Source of the DNA: Nitrospira sp. SB0662_bin_26
GTDB lineage: Bacteria > Nitrospirota > Nitrospiria > Nitrospirales > UBA8639
Length of the DNA: 57,098 nucleotides
Direction of reading: 5' to 3'
Assembly (NCBI GenBank): GCA_009840285.1
Contig: VXOF01000081.1
Coordinates: 1 to 57,098 of the forward strand
The position numbers and the translations under genes were made by a program. The notes below the pieces were generated by a model that worked only from the letters and a program-made list of their open reading frames with translations, was not told the origin of the DNA and did no database searches. This document shows, in pieces, positions 33,729 to 43,259 of the stretch; position 1 is the stretch's first letter, and each line of letters opens with the position of its first letter.

Positions 33729-35711
33729 CTACAAGAGAGAACTTCCGGTCAACCACACCAGCAAAAAATGCGTGAGCAGAAACAGGCCGATCACGATCAC
33801 CGCGGCATAATGATTGACCAACCCGGTTTGCAATTTCCGCCAGGACCAGGCAGCCAGATGGTTCGCGTACCCGATCACGTTGAGTCCCCCGTAAATCACG
33901 TGTTTCTCGGCCCAGGTCGCGCCGGCCGCACTCACGTCGGCTCCGCGACCGATCTCTCTGATGACGCGATCAATGACGTGTTGATCGAACCAATCCCATA
34001 GCCGGCCAAGCCGTTTGCAGGGCTCGACAAAGACGGCGTCGTACAGTTCGTCCACGTAGTATTTGTTCAACAGCGTCCGATAGGCCACGGCGAACCGTTC
34101 CGACCATGCATCCGCGGTCCCCGGCTTGATCGTGTACAAATAGTGCGCCACCCCCCAACCACCCAAGGCGATCCCGATGGCCACCGCCATCAATCCGATA
34201 AGGGTCCCCATGCCGACTTCATGCGTCACCGCTCCCACTGGCGCGGCCACGGATTCCAAAAATCCATGGAACCAGCCATGTTCCGGCGGTACGCCCAGAA
34301 ACCCGCCCAGCACGGAGAGCCCGGCCAGAATCATGAGCGGCACGGTCATGACCCGTGGCGACTCATGAATATGATGCTCGACCTTGGGATCAACACGGGA
34401 CCGCCCGTAGAACGTCACATAGGTGAGACGGAACATGTAAAAAGACGTCAGGAAGGCACCAACCGCCGCAAACAGGTACAGCACGTAATGGTGATGCACA
34501 AAGGCATGGGCCATGATTTCGTCTTTGCTCCAGAACCCCGCCAGAGGCGGAATGCCGGCGATAGCCAGAGTGCCGATGAGAAACACGGCGTGCGTGACGG
34601 GAATTTTCTTGGAAAGCCCCCCCATCTTTCTGATGTCCTGTTCTCCTTCGAGCGAATGGATCACCGCGCCGGCGGACAGGAATAGAAGCGCCTTGAAAAA
34701 CGCGTGGGTCACGAGATGGAAAATGGCGGCCATGTACGCCCCGACCCCGCAGGCCAAAAACATGTAGCCCAATTGACTGACGGTCGAATAGGCCAGCACC
34801 CGCTTGATGTCGTTTTGCACCAGCCCGATCGTGGCGGCAAACAACGCCGTCAGACCGCCGATGATCCCCACCGTCGCCATGGACACGGGGGCCATGTCAT
34901 AGAACACGTGCGTGCGCACCACCATGTACACCCCGGCCGTGACCATCGTCGCGGCGTGGATCAACGCGCTCACCGGCGTCGGGCCTTCCATGGCATCGGG
35001 CAGCCACGTATACAACGGAATTTGCGCGGACTTCCCGATCGCACCCACCAACAGGCACAGCGTAATGGCCGTGGCCATTTCGACGGAGAGTTGGTTCGCG
35101 TTTTCGAAGACTTTCAAATAATCCAAGGTCTTGAAATTGACGAAGACCAAAAAGATCGCCAGCAGGAATCCGGCGTCGCCGATCCGGTTGACCACGAACG
35201 CCTTGGTGGCGGCCTTGGCCGCGGAAACCTTATTGAAGTAGTACCCGATCAGGAGGTAGGAGCAGAGACCGACCCCTTCCCAGCCGATGAAGAGCACCAG
35301 GAAATTGTTCCCCATGACCAGCAACAGCATGGAGACCATGAACAGATTCATGTACACGAAGAAGCGGGTAAAGCCGTCTTCGCCGTGCATGTACCCGACG
35401 GAATAGACGTGGATCAAAAATCCGACGCCCGTCACCACCATCAACATCACGGCAGTCAGCGGATCAATCAGAAATCCAAAATTGACGTGCAGGTCTCCGC
35501 CAAAAATCCACGCATAGGCAATGACCTCACGTGGCGTGGGATCGGAGATGACGCCGGCCACCACCGCCACGGCACACAGAAAAGAGAGGCCGATGGAGCC
35601 CACTGCAATGCGGCCGGCCAAGTCGGTGGCGTACCGATGGCCGAGCAAGCCGTTCACCAGGACCGCGATCAGCGGGAAGACGGGGATGAGAATGACGAGA
35701 AGATCGGACAC
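33729..35711 (-). CDS. nuoL: NADH-quinone oxidoreductase subunit L
   Basis: A 660-residue distal antiporter-like subunit of complex I with the usual motifs: FIGWEGVGLCSYLLIG (helix-5 Glu), GKSAQIPLYTWLPDAMEGPTPVSALIHAATMV (helix-7/8 Lys and His), and a long C-terminal region with the amphipathic lateral helix. In complexes with two NuoM, the lateral helix is expected to be extended; I cannot judge this reliably without alignment. Next to nuoK with a 1-bp gap. Confidence 0.95.
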   Translation of the reverse strand: MSDLLVILIPVFPLIAVLVNGLLGHRYATDLAGRIAVGSIGLSFLCAVAVVAGVISDPTPREVIAYAWIFGGDLHVNFGFLIDPLTAVMLMVVTGVGFLIHVYSVGYMHGEDGFTRFFVYMNLFMVSMLLLVMGNNFLVLFIGWEGVGLCSYLLIGYYFNKVSAAKAATKAFVVNRIGDAGFLLAIFLVFVNFKTLDYLKVFENANQLSVEMATAITLCLLVGAIGKSAQIPLYTWLPDAMEGPTPVSALIHAATMVTAGVYMVVRTHVFYDMAPVSMATVGIIGGLTALFAATIGLVQNDIKRVLAYSTVSQLGYMFLACGVGAYMAAIFHLVTHAFFKALLFLSAGAVIHSLEGEQDIRKMGGLSKKIPVTHAVFLIGTLAIAGIPPLAGFWSKDEIMAHAFVHHHYVLYLFAAVGAFLTSFYMFRLTYVTFYGRSRVDPKVEHHIHESPRVMTVPLMILAGLSVLGGFLGVPPEHGWFHGFLESVAAPVGAVTHEVGMGTLIGLMAVAIGIALGGWGVAHYLYTIKPGTADAWSERFAVAYRTLLNKYYVDELYDAVFVEPCKRLGRLWDWFDQHVIDRVIREIGRGADVSAAGATWAEKHVIYGGLNVIGYANHLAAWSWRKLQTGLVNHYAAVIVIGLFLLTHFLLVWLTGSSLL

Positions 35712-35712
35712 G

Positions 35713-36015
35713 TTACCACTTCAACAGGTTAATCTGGTCGACGTTCGTCGCAATTTTTCCACGGAACACCACGATGATAATCGCCAGACCCACGGCAGCC
35801 TCCCCCGCGGCGATCGCGATCACGAACAATGCCGCCATCTGGCCGGCCATCGACGACAGGTAATGGGAGAACGCGACAAGGTTGATGTTCGCCGCATTCA
35901 ACATGATCTCGACCGACATTAGCACGATAATGAAGTTCCGCCGGATCAGGACGCCCAACAACCCCGTCATGAACAGGATGAAACTCAACGCCACGTATGC
36001 CGAAAGAGGAATCAT
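35713..36015 (-). CDS. nuoK: NADH-quinone oxidoreductase subunit K
   Basis: A 100-residue, three-helix membrane subunit. The conserved Glu residues in helices 2 and 3 are visible ([19 protein letters not shown] and [19 protein letters not shown]). Length is normal for NuoK. It starts 6 bp after nuoJ. Confidence 0.95.
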   Translation of the reverse strand: MIPLSAYVALSFILFMTGLLGVLIRRNFIIVLMSVEIMLNAANINLVAFSHYLSSMAGQMAALFVIAIAAGEAAVGLAIIIVVFRGKIATNVDQINLLKW

Positions 36016-36021
36016 GACGAG

Positions 36022-36558
36022 TTACTCGCGTTGGCCCGTCGGCTCCGGAACCGGACCCGTCGGGGTTTTGGCCAGGACGATCGCCCCGATAATGGCGCCC
36101 AGGAGAAAGACTCCCACGATCTCGAACAACAACAAGTAGTCGCTGAACATGGTGATGCCCACGGCGTGACTCGGGCCGGTCTGCAACACGACTTCCGGGG
36201 TCGCGGTCCCGACGACTCCGCCGTAGGGGGTTTGAAACACCAGAATGAGCAATTCCGCGAGGATCGCGACGCCGGCGAACAGGAAAAAGGGATATTTCTT
36301 ATGCAGATACTGTTCTTCGGTTTTCAGACTGAGCAACATCAGGACGAAGAGGTAGAGCACGAGGATAGCCCCGGCGTAGACGATGATCTGCACGGCAAAG
36401 AGAAACTCGGCGTTGAGCAACACGAAAAGCCCAGCCACGTGCAAGAGCAACGACAGCAGGCTCAGGCCGCAATGGACAGGATTTTTCAAAGCGATCGTGA
36501 AGATACCCGACAGGATACTCACGGTCGCAAAGTACCCGAACAATACGTACATCACCAT
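36022..36558 (-). CDS. nuoJ: NADH-quinone oxidoreductase subunit J
   Basis: A 178-residue membrane subunit with about five helices. The N-terminal half holds the typical NuoJ pattern (NPVHCGLSLLSLLLHVAGLFVLLNAEF, with Y-A-G-A-I-L-V-L-Y-L-F-V in the third helix, the pi-bulge region). It links quinone reduction to proton channels. Six bp after nuoI. Confidence 0.93.
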   Translation of the reverse strand: MVMYVLFGYFATVSILSGIFTIALKNPVHCGLSLLSLLLHVAGLFVLLNAEFLFAVQIIVYAGAILVLYLFVLMLLSLKTEEQYLHKKYPFFLFAGVAILAELLILVFQTPYGGVVGTATPEVVLQTGPSHAVGITMFSDYLLLFEIVGVFLLGAIIGAIVLAKTPTGPVPEPTGQRE

Positions 36559-36564
36559 GAAAGT

Positions 36565-37140
36565 TTACGAGTCGGAAGCCTCGGTTTTCCCTATGGGCTG
36601 CGGGAAATGATAGCGGTAGGTGCGACTCTCCTCGTCATCCTGTTCCTGGTTGTGGGCATAGAGATATTTTTTCGCGTCTTCCAAATGTTGGTCACCGATC
36701 TCGTAGAGTCGCTGTTTATCGAACATGAGGGTCCGTTTGTCATGCGTCGAATACTCGTACATCTTCGTCATGGCCAACGCATTGACCGGACAGGCTTCCA
36801 CGCAATATCCGCAAAACACGCATTTGGTAATATCGATGTAAAACTCGGTCGCGTACCGTTGCAGGGGCAGGGACTTGTCCTCTTCACTGATGACTTTGAT
36901 GCACCGCGACGGACAGGCGGCCTCGCAGAGGTCACATCCGACGCACCGTTCCTGCCCGTTGTCGTACCGCAACAAGCCCAGGGCCCCGCGATGCGCGTCG
37001 GGAATCGTTCGCTTTTCACGCGGATACTGGAAGGTCATCGGGCGATGGAACATGTGTTTGAAGGTGACCTTCATCGCTTTCCAGATTTCGCGGAACAAGA
37101 CCGCGTCCAACAATCGTGTAGTTTGCTTTTGCGTATCCAA
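36565..37140 (-). CDS. nuoI: NADH-quinone oxidoreductase subunit I
   Basis: A 191-residue peripheral subunit carrying two [4Fe-4S] clusters (N6a and N6b). The two ferredoxin motifs are CVGCDLCEAACPSRC and CVFCGYCVEACPV. It passes electrons from NuoG toward NuoB. It starts 9 bp after the nuoG stop. In a standard operon nuoH would lie between nuoG and nuoI; here it does not. Confidence 0.95.
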   Translation of the reverse strand: MDTQKQTTRLLDAVLFREIWKAMKVTFKHMFHRPMTFQYPREKRTIPDAHRGALGLLRYDNGQERCVGCDLCEAACPSRCIKVISEEDKSLPLQRYATEFYIDITKCVFCGYCVEACPVNALAMTKMYEYSTHDKRTLMFDKQRLYEIGDQHLEDAKKYLYAHNQEQDDEESRTYRYHFPQPIGKTEASDS

Positions 37141-37149
37141 GAGACGCTC

Positions 37150-39840
37150 CTAAACTTTTTCGATTGTCACCTGAGTGGATTTGAAATAGGGCACGTGCGT
37201 GATGGGATCCACGACGACCCGGACCAGATCCTTGACCGGAGGCTCATTGAAGTGTTCGGGGAACGCGCAGGTGCCCGGCAGGACGTTGACGTCGGCTTGC
37301 ACGCCCAATTCCAGGCTACCGTGATCTGAGGTCACGCGAACGCGGCCGCCTTCGGCAAGACCCAACCGTTCACATTCCTCCAGGGACATCCGTAACGCTC
37401 CGGCATTCGGCGAAATGTCCATCAACCCGGACGCCTTCGTGGACAATTTTCCCGAATGATAAATGAGTTGAATCAATTTCAATCCGTACGGCCGGCCGGA
37501 CTTTTGTGCGCGGCCGTCGGCATACCGGGCGCGAACCGAATCCGCATACCCGTTCCGAAGATACGCGACGGCATCGGCGACAACGGGCCGAGGTTCGCCG
37601 AGATTGTAGTAGCCGGGAAGCACCTTCCGAATTTCCGCTTGAATATCCTGCGTGTTTTCATACGGAAGCGACTGCCCCATGCCGTTGGCAAGCCCCACCA
37701 TGATATGCCAATCCAGCGCACTCTCACCCAGCGGGTCCAGTGCCGGCCTCAGGAATTGCACCATCCCCTCCTGGTTCGTGACGGTGCCGTCCTTTTCCGC
37801 AAACGTACATGCGGGGAACACCACGTGCGCATAGTGCGCCGTCTCCGTCAGGAAGGGATCCTGATAGATCAACAGTTCCAATTGGCTCAAGGCTTCCTCC
37901 ACGCCGAATGATTTCGGAAGTGTGCCCAATGGATTTTCGCCTACCAGATAGAGGGCTTTGATCTTGCCAGCGCGACAATCGTCCAAAATTTCAACGAGGG
38001 ATTTACCGGATTGCGCATCCGGCAACGGCGCATCCCATGCTTCGGAAAATTTCTGCCGCGCTTCGGCTTGCGCACATGGCACCGGTCCCGGAAGAAATTC
38101 CGGTGCGACGCCCATATCCACGGCCCCCTGCTCGTTCCCCTCCTCGGTGAACGTATTGATCCCGCACCCGGGTTTATTCAATTTCCCCGTGACCCATGCC
38201 AAATCGACCAGGGACAACGTATGGTTATACCCGTCGGGCTGGCGCACGATCCCTTCCCCGCACAGGATGACGGAACGCGGGGCTTCCGCAAATATCCTTG
38301 CTGCCTCCTGAATCGTTTCGACCGGGATTCCCGTTTCAGCGGCGACGGCGTCGAGCGAAACCGCCCGGGCCGCGGCCTTCAAGGCAGACAAGGCCTCGGG
38401 GGCCTGAGCGGTCGCGTCAGGATCGATGAGATCCTGCTCCAGGACCGATTTGACCAATCCCTTGATGAACGCGCCCTCCGACCCCGGTTTGACCATCATC
38501 GGATGCGACGCCAACTTGGCCAGGTTGGTTTGCATGGAATCCACCACGATGACCGACGCCTTGTAGGTGCCGATCGCGGCTTTCACCCGCAGGCTGGCCA
38601 CGGGATTCGTTTCCGTGACGTTGGCTCCCACCACCAGGATCGCCTTGGCTTTCGTGAGGTCGGCCGAGGTGTTCATTGTCCGATTGATCCCGAGGGCATG
38701 ATGTACCGCCCGCACGAAATTCATATGACCGTACCGCGCGCTGCTGTCGAGGTTGTTCGTCCCGAGCACGGTCCGCATAAATCGTTGGAACACGTACAGT
38801 TCTTCATTCGTGCACCGTGCCGTGATCAATCCTGCAATGGCTTCGGACCCGTATCGGCTCTTGATGTCCGTCAGCCGCTCCGCGGTCGTATCCAGGGCTT
38901 CGATCCACGGCGTTGGGGCCAGACCCGTTTCGTTCCGAACAAGCGGCTCCTTGAGTCGTTCTTTACTGTCAATGAACTGGAAGCCGAAGCGCCCTCGCAC
39001 ACAGAGCCCTCCGTGCCCGTTGACCGTATCCCCTCGGTCGCCCCATTTGTTTTTCCAAGACAAGGGAGAGGTCACCCGCACGACTTCCGTATCCTTCGTT
39101 TCCACGTACATCTGACAGCCGTCACCGCAGTAATTGCAGGTGGTCGTGGTTTTTCGAAGTTGCCAGGGCTTGTACACGTATTTTGAAAATTTATTGGTAA
39201 TCGCGCCCACCGGACAGACCGCGAGACAATCACCGCAAAACTCGCAGTCCAGGGCGTGATCCCCCTTGGCCACGACCTGCGTAAACCCGCCCTTTTTCAT
39301 GAACTGCAGGGCATCGATACGCTGGACGTCCTTGCAGATGTTGATACATTCCCCGCAGGCGATGCAGCGGTTCATGTTGAAATCGAGCACCAGGCTGCGC
39401 GTGTCCTCCGGGATGTTTTTCTGTTTGGCGTTGGCCAGGTCGGTGACCTGATGCTCGAAGGCCATGTCCTGCAGTTCGCAATGCCCGTCCGCGTCGCAGA
39501 CCGGACAATCCAAGGGATGCACGGACAGGTGTTTTTCCACGGCTTTCTTTCGCGCCGCAAACAGATCCTCCCCATCCGTCCGGATCACCATCCCTTCAGT
39601 CGCCTTGGCGGTGCAGGACCGCACCGGCGACTTTTTCCCTTCCTGCAGGACCAGACACATGCCGCAGGATCCGAAGGGATCGAACGTATAGTGATAACAC
39701 ATGGCCGGGACGATTTTCCCCATGCTGGAAATCACGTCATACAGCGAAACCCCTTCTTTCGCGGTGACGGTTTCGCCGTCGATATTCAGGGAAATCGTCG
39801 CGGCTTCAGTATCGGGTGTCGTGACCGGTTTGAGTGCCAT
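37150..39840 (-). CDS. nuoG: NADH-quinone oxidoreductase subunit G
   Basis: An 896-residue subunit with an N-terminal [2Fe-2S] ferredoxin domain (CGMCLVLQEGKKSPVRSCTAKA), a His-Cys cluster site (HPLDCPVCDADGHCELQD), two [4Fe-4S] motifs (CIACGECINICKD and CEFCGDCLAVCP) and a C-terminal molybdopterin-oxidoreductase-like domain beginning with CNYCGDGC. Its presence means the complex keeps the electron-input chain, although nuoE and nuoF are not in this operon. No sign of a frameshift. Confidence 0.95.
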   Translation of the reverse strand: MALKPVTTPDTEAATISLNIDGETVTAKEGVSLYDVISSMGKIVPAMCYHYTFDPFGSCGMCLVLQEGKKSPVRSCTAKATEGMVIRTDGEDLFAARKKAVEKHLSVHPLDCPVCDADGHCELQDMAFEHQVTDLANAKQKNIPEDTRSLVLDFNMNRCIACGECINICKDVQRIDALQFMKKGGFTQVVAKGDHALDCEFCGDCLAVCPVGAITNKFSKYVYKPWQLRKTTTTCNYCGDGCQMYVETKDTEVVRVTSPLSWKNKWGDRGDTVNGHGGLCVRGRFGFQFIDSKERLKEPLVRNETGLAPTPWIEALDTTAERLTDIKSRYGSEAIAGLITARCTNEELYVFQRFMRTVLGTNNLDSSARYGHMNFVRAVHHALGINRTMNTSADLTKAKAILVVGANVTETNPVASLRVKAAIGTYKASVIVVDSMQTNLAKLASHPMMVKPGSEGAFIKGLVKSVLEQDLIDPDATAQAPEALSALKAAARAVSLDAVAAETGIPVETIQEAARIFAEAPRSVILCGEGIVRQPDGYNHTLSLVDLAWVTGKLNKPGCGINTFTEEGNEQGAVDMGVAPEFLPGPVPCAQAEARQKFSEAWDAPLPDAQSGKSLVEILDDCRAGKIKALYLVGENPLGTLPKSFGVEEALSQLELLIYQDPFLTETAHYAHVVFPACTFAEKDGTVTNQEGMVQFLRPALDPLGESALDWHIMVGLANGMGQSLPYENTQDIQAEIRKVLPGYYNLGEPRPVVADAVAYLRNGYADSVRARYADGRAQKSGRPYGLKLIQLIYHSGKLSTKASGLMDISPNAGALRMSLEECERLGLAEGGRVRVTSDHGSLELGVQADVNVLPGTCAFPEHFNEPPVKDLVRVVVDPITHVPYFKSTQVTIEKV

Positions 39841-39903
39841 CTATCTCTCCCGCCCCTGCATTCAGGAGCTCATCAGGTTTTATTCAATAACCCTAACTTT
39901 ACG

Positions 39904-40019
39904 GACCGTTCAAAAAGTTCACCAGCAAGGCCGCAGAGTGAGAAGGCCGAGGCGTACAAGAAAAGTACGTTGAAGCCTTCGAGCAACGAGAACGCCGCTG
40001 GTGGGCTTTTTGAACGGTC
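39904..40019. repeat. MITE-like palindromic repeat between nuoG and nuoD
   Basis: Inverted ends GACCGTTCAAAAAG (39904-39917) and its exact complement (40006-40019) extend inward with two mismatches to a CACCAGC pairing, giving arms of about 23 bp. The inside has further complementary stretches, for example GTAC with GTAC around AAGAAAA. The element of about 116 bp fills the nuoD-nuoG gap and ends 2 bp from the nuoD stop. Similar GC-rich hairpin repeats occur widely in related genomes, to my knowledge. Confidence 0.7.
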
Positions 40020-40021
40020 TG

Positions 40022-41272
40022 TCAGCGATCACATTCTCCCATCACGATGTCATACGATCCGAAAATCGTGACCGCATCGGCGATCATGTACCCTTTGGCC
40101 ATGAAGTCAAACGCCCCCATGTGGATAAAGGACGGGGACCGGATCTTCAGGCGATACGGGTTCCCTCCTCCCGTACTCACGATATAAAAGCCCAGCTCGC
40201 CTTTATGCGCTTCGGTTCCGCAATAGATCTCCCCGGGCGGCGCATCGAATCCCTGGGAAAACAGTTTGAACTGCTGGATCATGGATTCGAGATTAGTAAA
40301 CACCCGGTTCTTGGGCGGCAGGGTGACGCTGGGCACGTCGGCCAAGACCGGGCCTTCTTTCGGCATCTGGTCCATGCACTGACGAATGATCTTGATGCTC
40401 TCGCGCATTTCCTCGATTCGGATCCAATACCGGTCATACGTGTCGCCGTTCTTGCCGACCGGCACGCTGAACTCGCACTTGGGATAGGCCCCGTACGACT
40501 CGTATTTGCGCAAGTCGTAATCCACACCCGACCCCCGGAGCGTGGGCCCACTCAACCCGTAGCCCAACGCGTCCTCAGCCGAAATGACCGCGACGCCCAC
40601 GGTCCGGGCCAGCCAAATCCGGTTTTTTTCCAAGAACACCACGTACTCGTCGATCTTGGGAGGAAAGTACGCGAGAAAGTCCCGGATCTTGGTCTCCAGC
40701 GAAGCGGTGAAGTCCCGCTCCACGCCGCCGATGCGGTACCAACTGGTCGTCAGCCGCGCCCCGCACAGTTCATCGAACCAGTCGAGCAGGATTTCACGAT
40801 CACGGAACGTGTAGAAAAACACGGTCATCGCCCCGATATCCAGCGCCTGCGTTCCCAGCCAGAACAGATGCCCGATAATCCGCTGGACCTCCGCCACGAT
40901 GGTGCGCAGATATTCCGCCCGCTCGGGAACTGTCACGTTCATCAGTTTCTCCACGGCCCGGCAATACGCGAAGTTGTTGTACATCGCGCAGACGTAGTCG
41001 AGACGGTCCGTATGGGGAATGAATTGATGATACGTTCCGTGTTCGGCGAGTTTTTCCACTCCCCGGTGGAGAAAGCCCATGACCACCGTGGATTTCGTGA
41101 TTCGCTCTCCTTCGAGGTCGAGGATCACTTTCAGCACGCCATGCGTCGCGGGATGCTGCGGCCCCATGTTCAACAACAGTTCCTCGGTCCGCAGAATCGG
41201 AAGATCCTTGGTCTCCGGATGGGCCGGGTCGACCTTATAGATGGTTTCGCGTTGGTCTTCCAAATGCGCCAT
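40022..41272 (-). CDS. nuoD: NADH-quinone oxidoreductase subunit D
   Basis: A 416-residue 49-kDa-type subunit forming part of the quinone site. Motifs include NMGPQHPATHGVLKVILDLEGE near residue 30, the HRGVEKLAE region with the quinone-site His, and the C-terminal GSYDIVMGECDR. It is separate from nuoC, which lies 29 bp upstream. Confidence 0.95.
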   Translation of the reverse strand: MAHLEDQRETIYKVDPAHPETKDLPILRTEELLLNMGPQHPATHGVLKVILDLEGERITKSTVVMGFLHRGVEKLAEHGTYHQFIPHTDRLDYVCAMYNNFAYCRAVEKLMNVTVPERAEYLRTIVAEVQRIIGHLFWLGTQALDIGAMTVFFYTFRDREILLDWFDELCGARLTTSWYRIGGVERDFTASLETKIRDFLAYFPPKIDEYVVFLEKNRIWLARTVGVAVISAEDALGYGLSGPTLRGSGVDYDLRKYESYGAYPKCEFSVPVGKNGDTYDRYWIRIEEMRESIKIIRQCMDQMPKEGPVLADVPSVTLPPKNRVFTNLESMIQQFKLFSQGFDAPPGEIYCGTEAHKGELGFYIVSTGGGNPYRLKIRSPSFIHMGAFDFMAKGYMIADAVTIFGSYDIVMGECDR

Positions 41273-41301
41273 GGTTGCTCTCGAAAGGTTCCTCCTGCCA
41301 G

Positions 41302-41802
41302 TCAGGAGGTCGCACCTTCATTCAAGAAGTCAAACGAATCGCGCCAACCCTTGCCTTGCAGCGGGAAATCCTTTCGCAAGGGATAGCCTTCGGGAAAGTC
41401 ATCCGGCATCAAAATCCGCCGCATGTCCGGGTGGTTGTTGAACCGGATGCCCATCATGTCAAACACTTCCCGCTCCATGAACTCGGCCCCCGGCCAAATG
41501 TCCGTCAATGAATCCACGTAGCAATCGTGTTCAGGAACCCGCGTTTTCACGCGAATCCGGTGGCGATGGCGGATGGAATAGACTTCATACACGACTTCGA
41601 AGCGCTCCTCCTCGTCAGGCCAATCCACCGAACTGACGTGCACGATATAATCGCAGTCCATGGCCGGATCATCCTTCAGAAAACGGCCGATTGCGTGCAG
41701 GGCCTCGCGTTTCACCGTCACGGCCAGATCACCCCGCCATTCCTGTGCGCTCAGGAACCCGTCGGGAAAGCGAGCTTGGATGGTTTCGGCAATAGGATGC
41801 AT
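41302..41802 (-). CDS. nuoC: NADH-quinone oxidoreductase subunit C
   Basis: A 166-residue 30-kDa-type subunit. It contains the family signature of NuoC (ERFEVVYEVYSIRHRHRIRVKTRVPE) and the motif AEFMEREVFDMMGIRFNNHPDMRRILMPDDFPEGYPLRKDFPL, recognisable by EREVxDMxGI and GxPLRKDFPL. It docks NuoD and NuoB in the peripheral arm. A non-nuo repeat gene precedes it in the operon. Confidence 0.94.
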   Translation of the reverse strand: MHPIAETIQARFPDGFLSAQEWRGDLAVTVKREALHAIGRFLKDDPAMDCDYIVHVSSVDWPDEEERFEVVYEVYSIRHRHRIRVKTRVPEHDCYVDSLTDIWPGAEFMEREVFDMMGIRFNNHPDMRRILMPDDFPEGYPLRKDFPLQGKGWRDSFDFLNEGATS

Positions 41803-41844
41803 TACTGCCCTTAGCTGTCCGAATGCAGCGGCTTGTTAGAGGTC

Positions 41845-42237
41845 TTATTCTGGATATTCCCAACTGCCAGAATACGGATTGTACTCTGGGCTTTGCCCTT
41901 CTGGTGCATACTGCCACTTCCCTTCATAAGGATTATATTGAAGTTCGGAATTTGGGCTCGTAGTTTCCCACTCATTTTCATACGGGTTATATCTATGTTC
42001 GTAACTATCTGGTGCCATATCCCACCGGTTTTCATAAGGATTGTACTTCGGCGAAGAATCAGGGGCAGAATACCTCCATTGTCCCGCATACGGGTTGTAC
42101 TGAAGTTCTGAATCTGGATTTGTAGTCTCCCATTGTCCAGAGTATGGATTGTATTTTTGCTCGCCGAATGTGTCTTGGTAAGCCATTAACGAAACAACAA
42201 ACACAACTAAACTCGCAGTCAGCTTTATGGTTTTCAC
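41845..42237 (-). CDS. Secreted protein of six 18-residue YNPY repeats inside the nuo operon
   Basis: A 130-residue protein. It starts with a signal peptide ([20 protein letters not shown]) and then has six repeats beginning YNPY at residues 29, 47, 65, 83, 101 and 119, a perfect 18-residue period. The consensus is YNPYxGxWExxxPDSExx. I chose the GTG start at 42237 because it overlaps the nuoB stop (GTGA), which indicates translational coupling. A longer frame to 42339 exists but lacks a signal. Base composition is clearly more AT-rich than nuoB and nuoC on either side, suggesting later insertion. No named family is recognised; probably periplasmic or on the cell surface. Confidence 0.7.
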   Translation of the reverse strand: MKTIKLTASLVVFVVSLMAYQDTFGEQKYNPYSGQWETTNPDSELQYNPYAGQWRYSAPDSSPKYNPYENRWDMAPDSYEHRYNPYENEWETTSPNSELQYNPYEGKWQYAPEGQSPEYNPYSGSWEYPE

Positions 42238-42773
42238 GGCCTGACCTGTTCGGGCTGTTTGGTAAAGACCCGCTTCTGCATGATCTGGTCCTGCAGTTTC
42301 AAAATCCCGTCGAATAGGGCTTCGGGGGTCGGCGGGCATCCGGGCACGTAAATGTCGACCGGCACGAACCGGTCCACGCCCTGGACCACGCTGTAACTAT
42401 CGTAAATGTTCCCGGACGTGGCGCAGGACCCCATGGAAATGACATATTTGGGTTCGGGCATCTGGTCGTAGATCTTGCGAATGACCGGCGCCATACGCCG
42501 GCACACCGTGCCCGCCACGATCATCAAGTCGGATTGACGCGGAGAACCACGAAACACGCCAGCCCCGTACCGATCCACGTCATACCGGGAGGAGACCGCG
42601 GCAATCATCTCGATCGCGCAACAGGCCAACCCGAACGTCATCGGCCACAGCGACCCTTTGCGCGCCCAATTCGCGGCCTTCTCCAAAGACAGCGTGATGA
42701 CTCCGATATCGCCGTCTTTCTCGTGCTTTTTCCCTATTTGGATCAGTCCCACTCCAACGCGCCCTTTCTCCAC
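42234..42773 (-). CDS. nuoB: NADH-quinone oxidoreductase subunit B
   Basis: A protein of 172 to 179 residues carrying cluster N2. Motifs: GLACCAIEM (the paired cysteines), [28 protein letters not shown] and [12 protein letters not shown]. Start choice is open: ATG at 42773 overlaps nuoA by 31 bp; an in-frame GTG at 42752 gives the shorter protein. The stop is overlapped by the repeat-protein start. Confidence 0.94.
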   Translation of the reverse strand: MEKGRVGVGLIQIGKKHEKDGDIGVITLSLEKAANWARKGSLWPMTFGLACCAIEMIAAVSSRYDVDRYGAGVFRGSPRQSDLMIVAGTVCRRMAPVIRKIYDQMPEPKYVISMGSCATSGNIYDSYSVVQGVDRFVPVDIYVPGCPPTPEALFDGILKLQDQIMQKRVFTKQPEQVRP

Positions 42774-43129
42774 GCATACACGTAGGCCACGACAAACAGA
42801 CCGATAAAAATCATCATTTCAATGAGGCCGATCACGCCGAGTTGGTCAAAGGTGACGGCCCAAGGATAGAGAAAAATGACTTCGATATCGAATATAACGA
42901 ACAGCATCGCGATGACGTAATACCGGACGGGAAACGGCATCCGGGAATCGGAAAACGGCTCACTGCCGCATTCATAGACGCTGAGTTTTTCAGCTTCGGG
43001 GTACTTCGGCTGGACGAGATAACTCAGGAGGAGCGTCACAATGCCAAATCCCGCTGCCAGTATAATGAACACGACTATCGGCGAATATTTCGCAAGATAG
43101 TCCAGGAACAGATCCAAGCCACCGACCAT
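42743..43129 (-). CDS. nuoA: NADH-quinone oxidoreductase subunit A
   Basis: A 128-residue, three-helix membrane subunit and the first gene of the operon. It contains [12 protein letters not shown] with the conserved Cys-Glu, and [29 protein letters not shown]. The 250 bp upstream has no gene and should hold the operon promoter. Confidence 0.94.
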   Translation of the reverse strand: MVGGLDLFLDYLAKYSPIVVFIILAAGFGIVTLLLSYLVQPKYPEAEKLSVYECGSEPFSDSRMPFPVRYYVIAMLFVIFDIEVIFLYPWAVTFDQLGVIGLIEMMIFIGLFVVAYVYAWRKGALEWD

Positions 43130-43259
43130 TAGGATTTAACCTCGCAGGAACTTGCCCCCGACATCCGGCAACAGGAGGCAAAAACTTCAATCTTTTCGCA
43201 CAATTCGGGATCGTAGCACCCCATTTTTGGCCGAATCAAGAGAACAAAAGACCTACCAT

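Noticed and set aside
34704-35732. 342-residue plus-strand frame opposite nuoL
   Set aside because: His/Gln/Asp-rich shadow of membrane-helix codons.
36031-37329. Long plus-strand open frame opposite nuoJ and nuoI
   Set aside because: Antisense shadow of conserved nuo genes; Arg/His/Gln-rich composition typical of frame shadows.
40001-41386. 461-residue plus-strand frame opposite nuoD
   Set aside because: Antisense of a strongly conserved gene, no family features.
42238-42339. N-terminal extension of the YNPY repeat protein
   Set aside because: It lies inside nuoB and would hide the signal peptide; the GTG overlap with the nuoB stop is more plausible.
28971-43129. A hidden nuoH between nuoG and nuoI or elsewhere in the operon
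   Set aside because: The nuoG-nuoI gap is only 9 bp, and no frame in the window carries NuoH-like helices.
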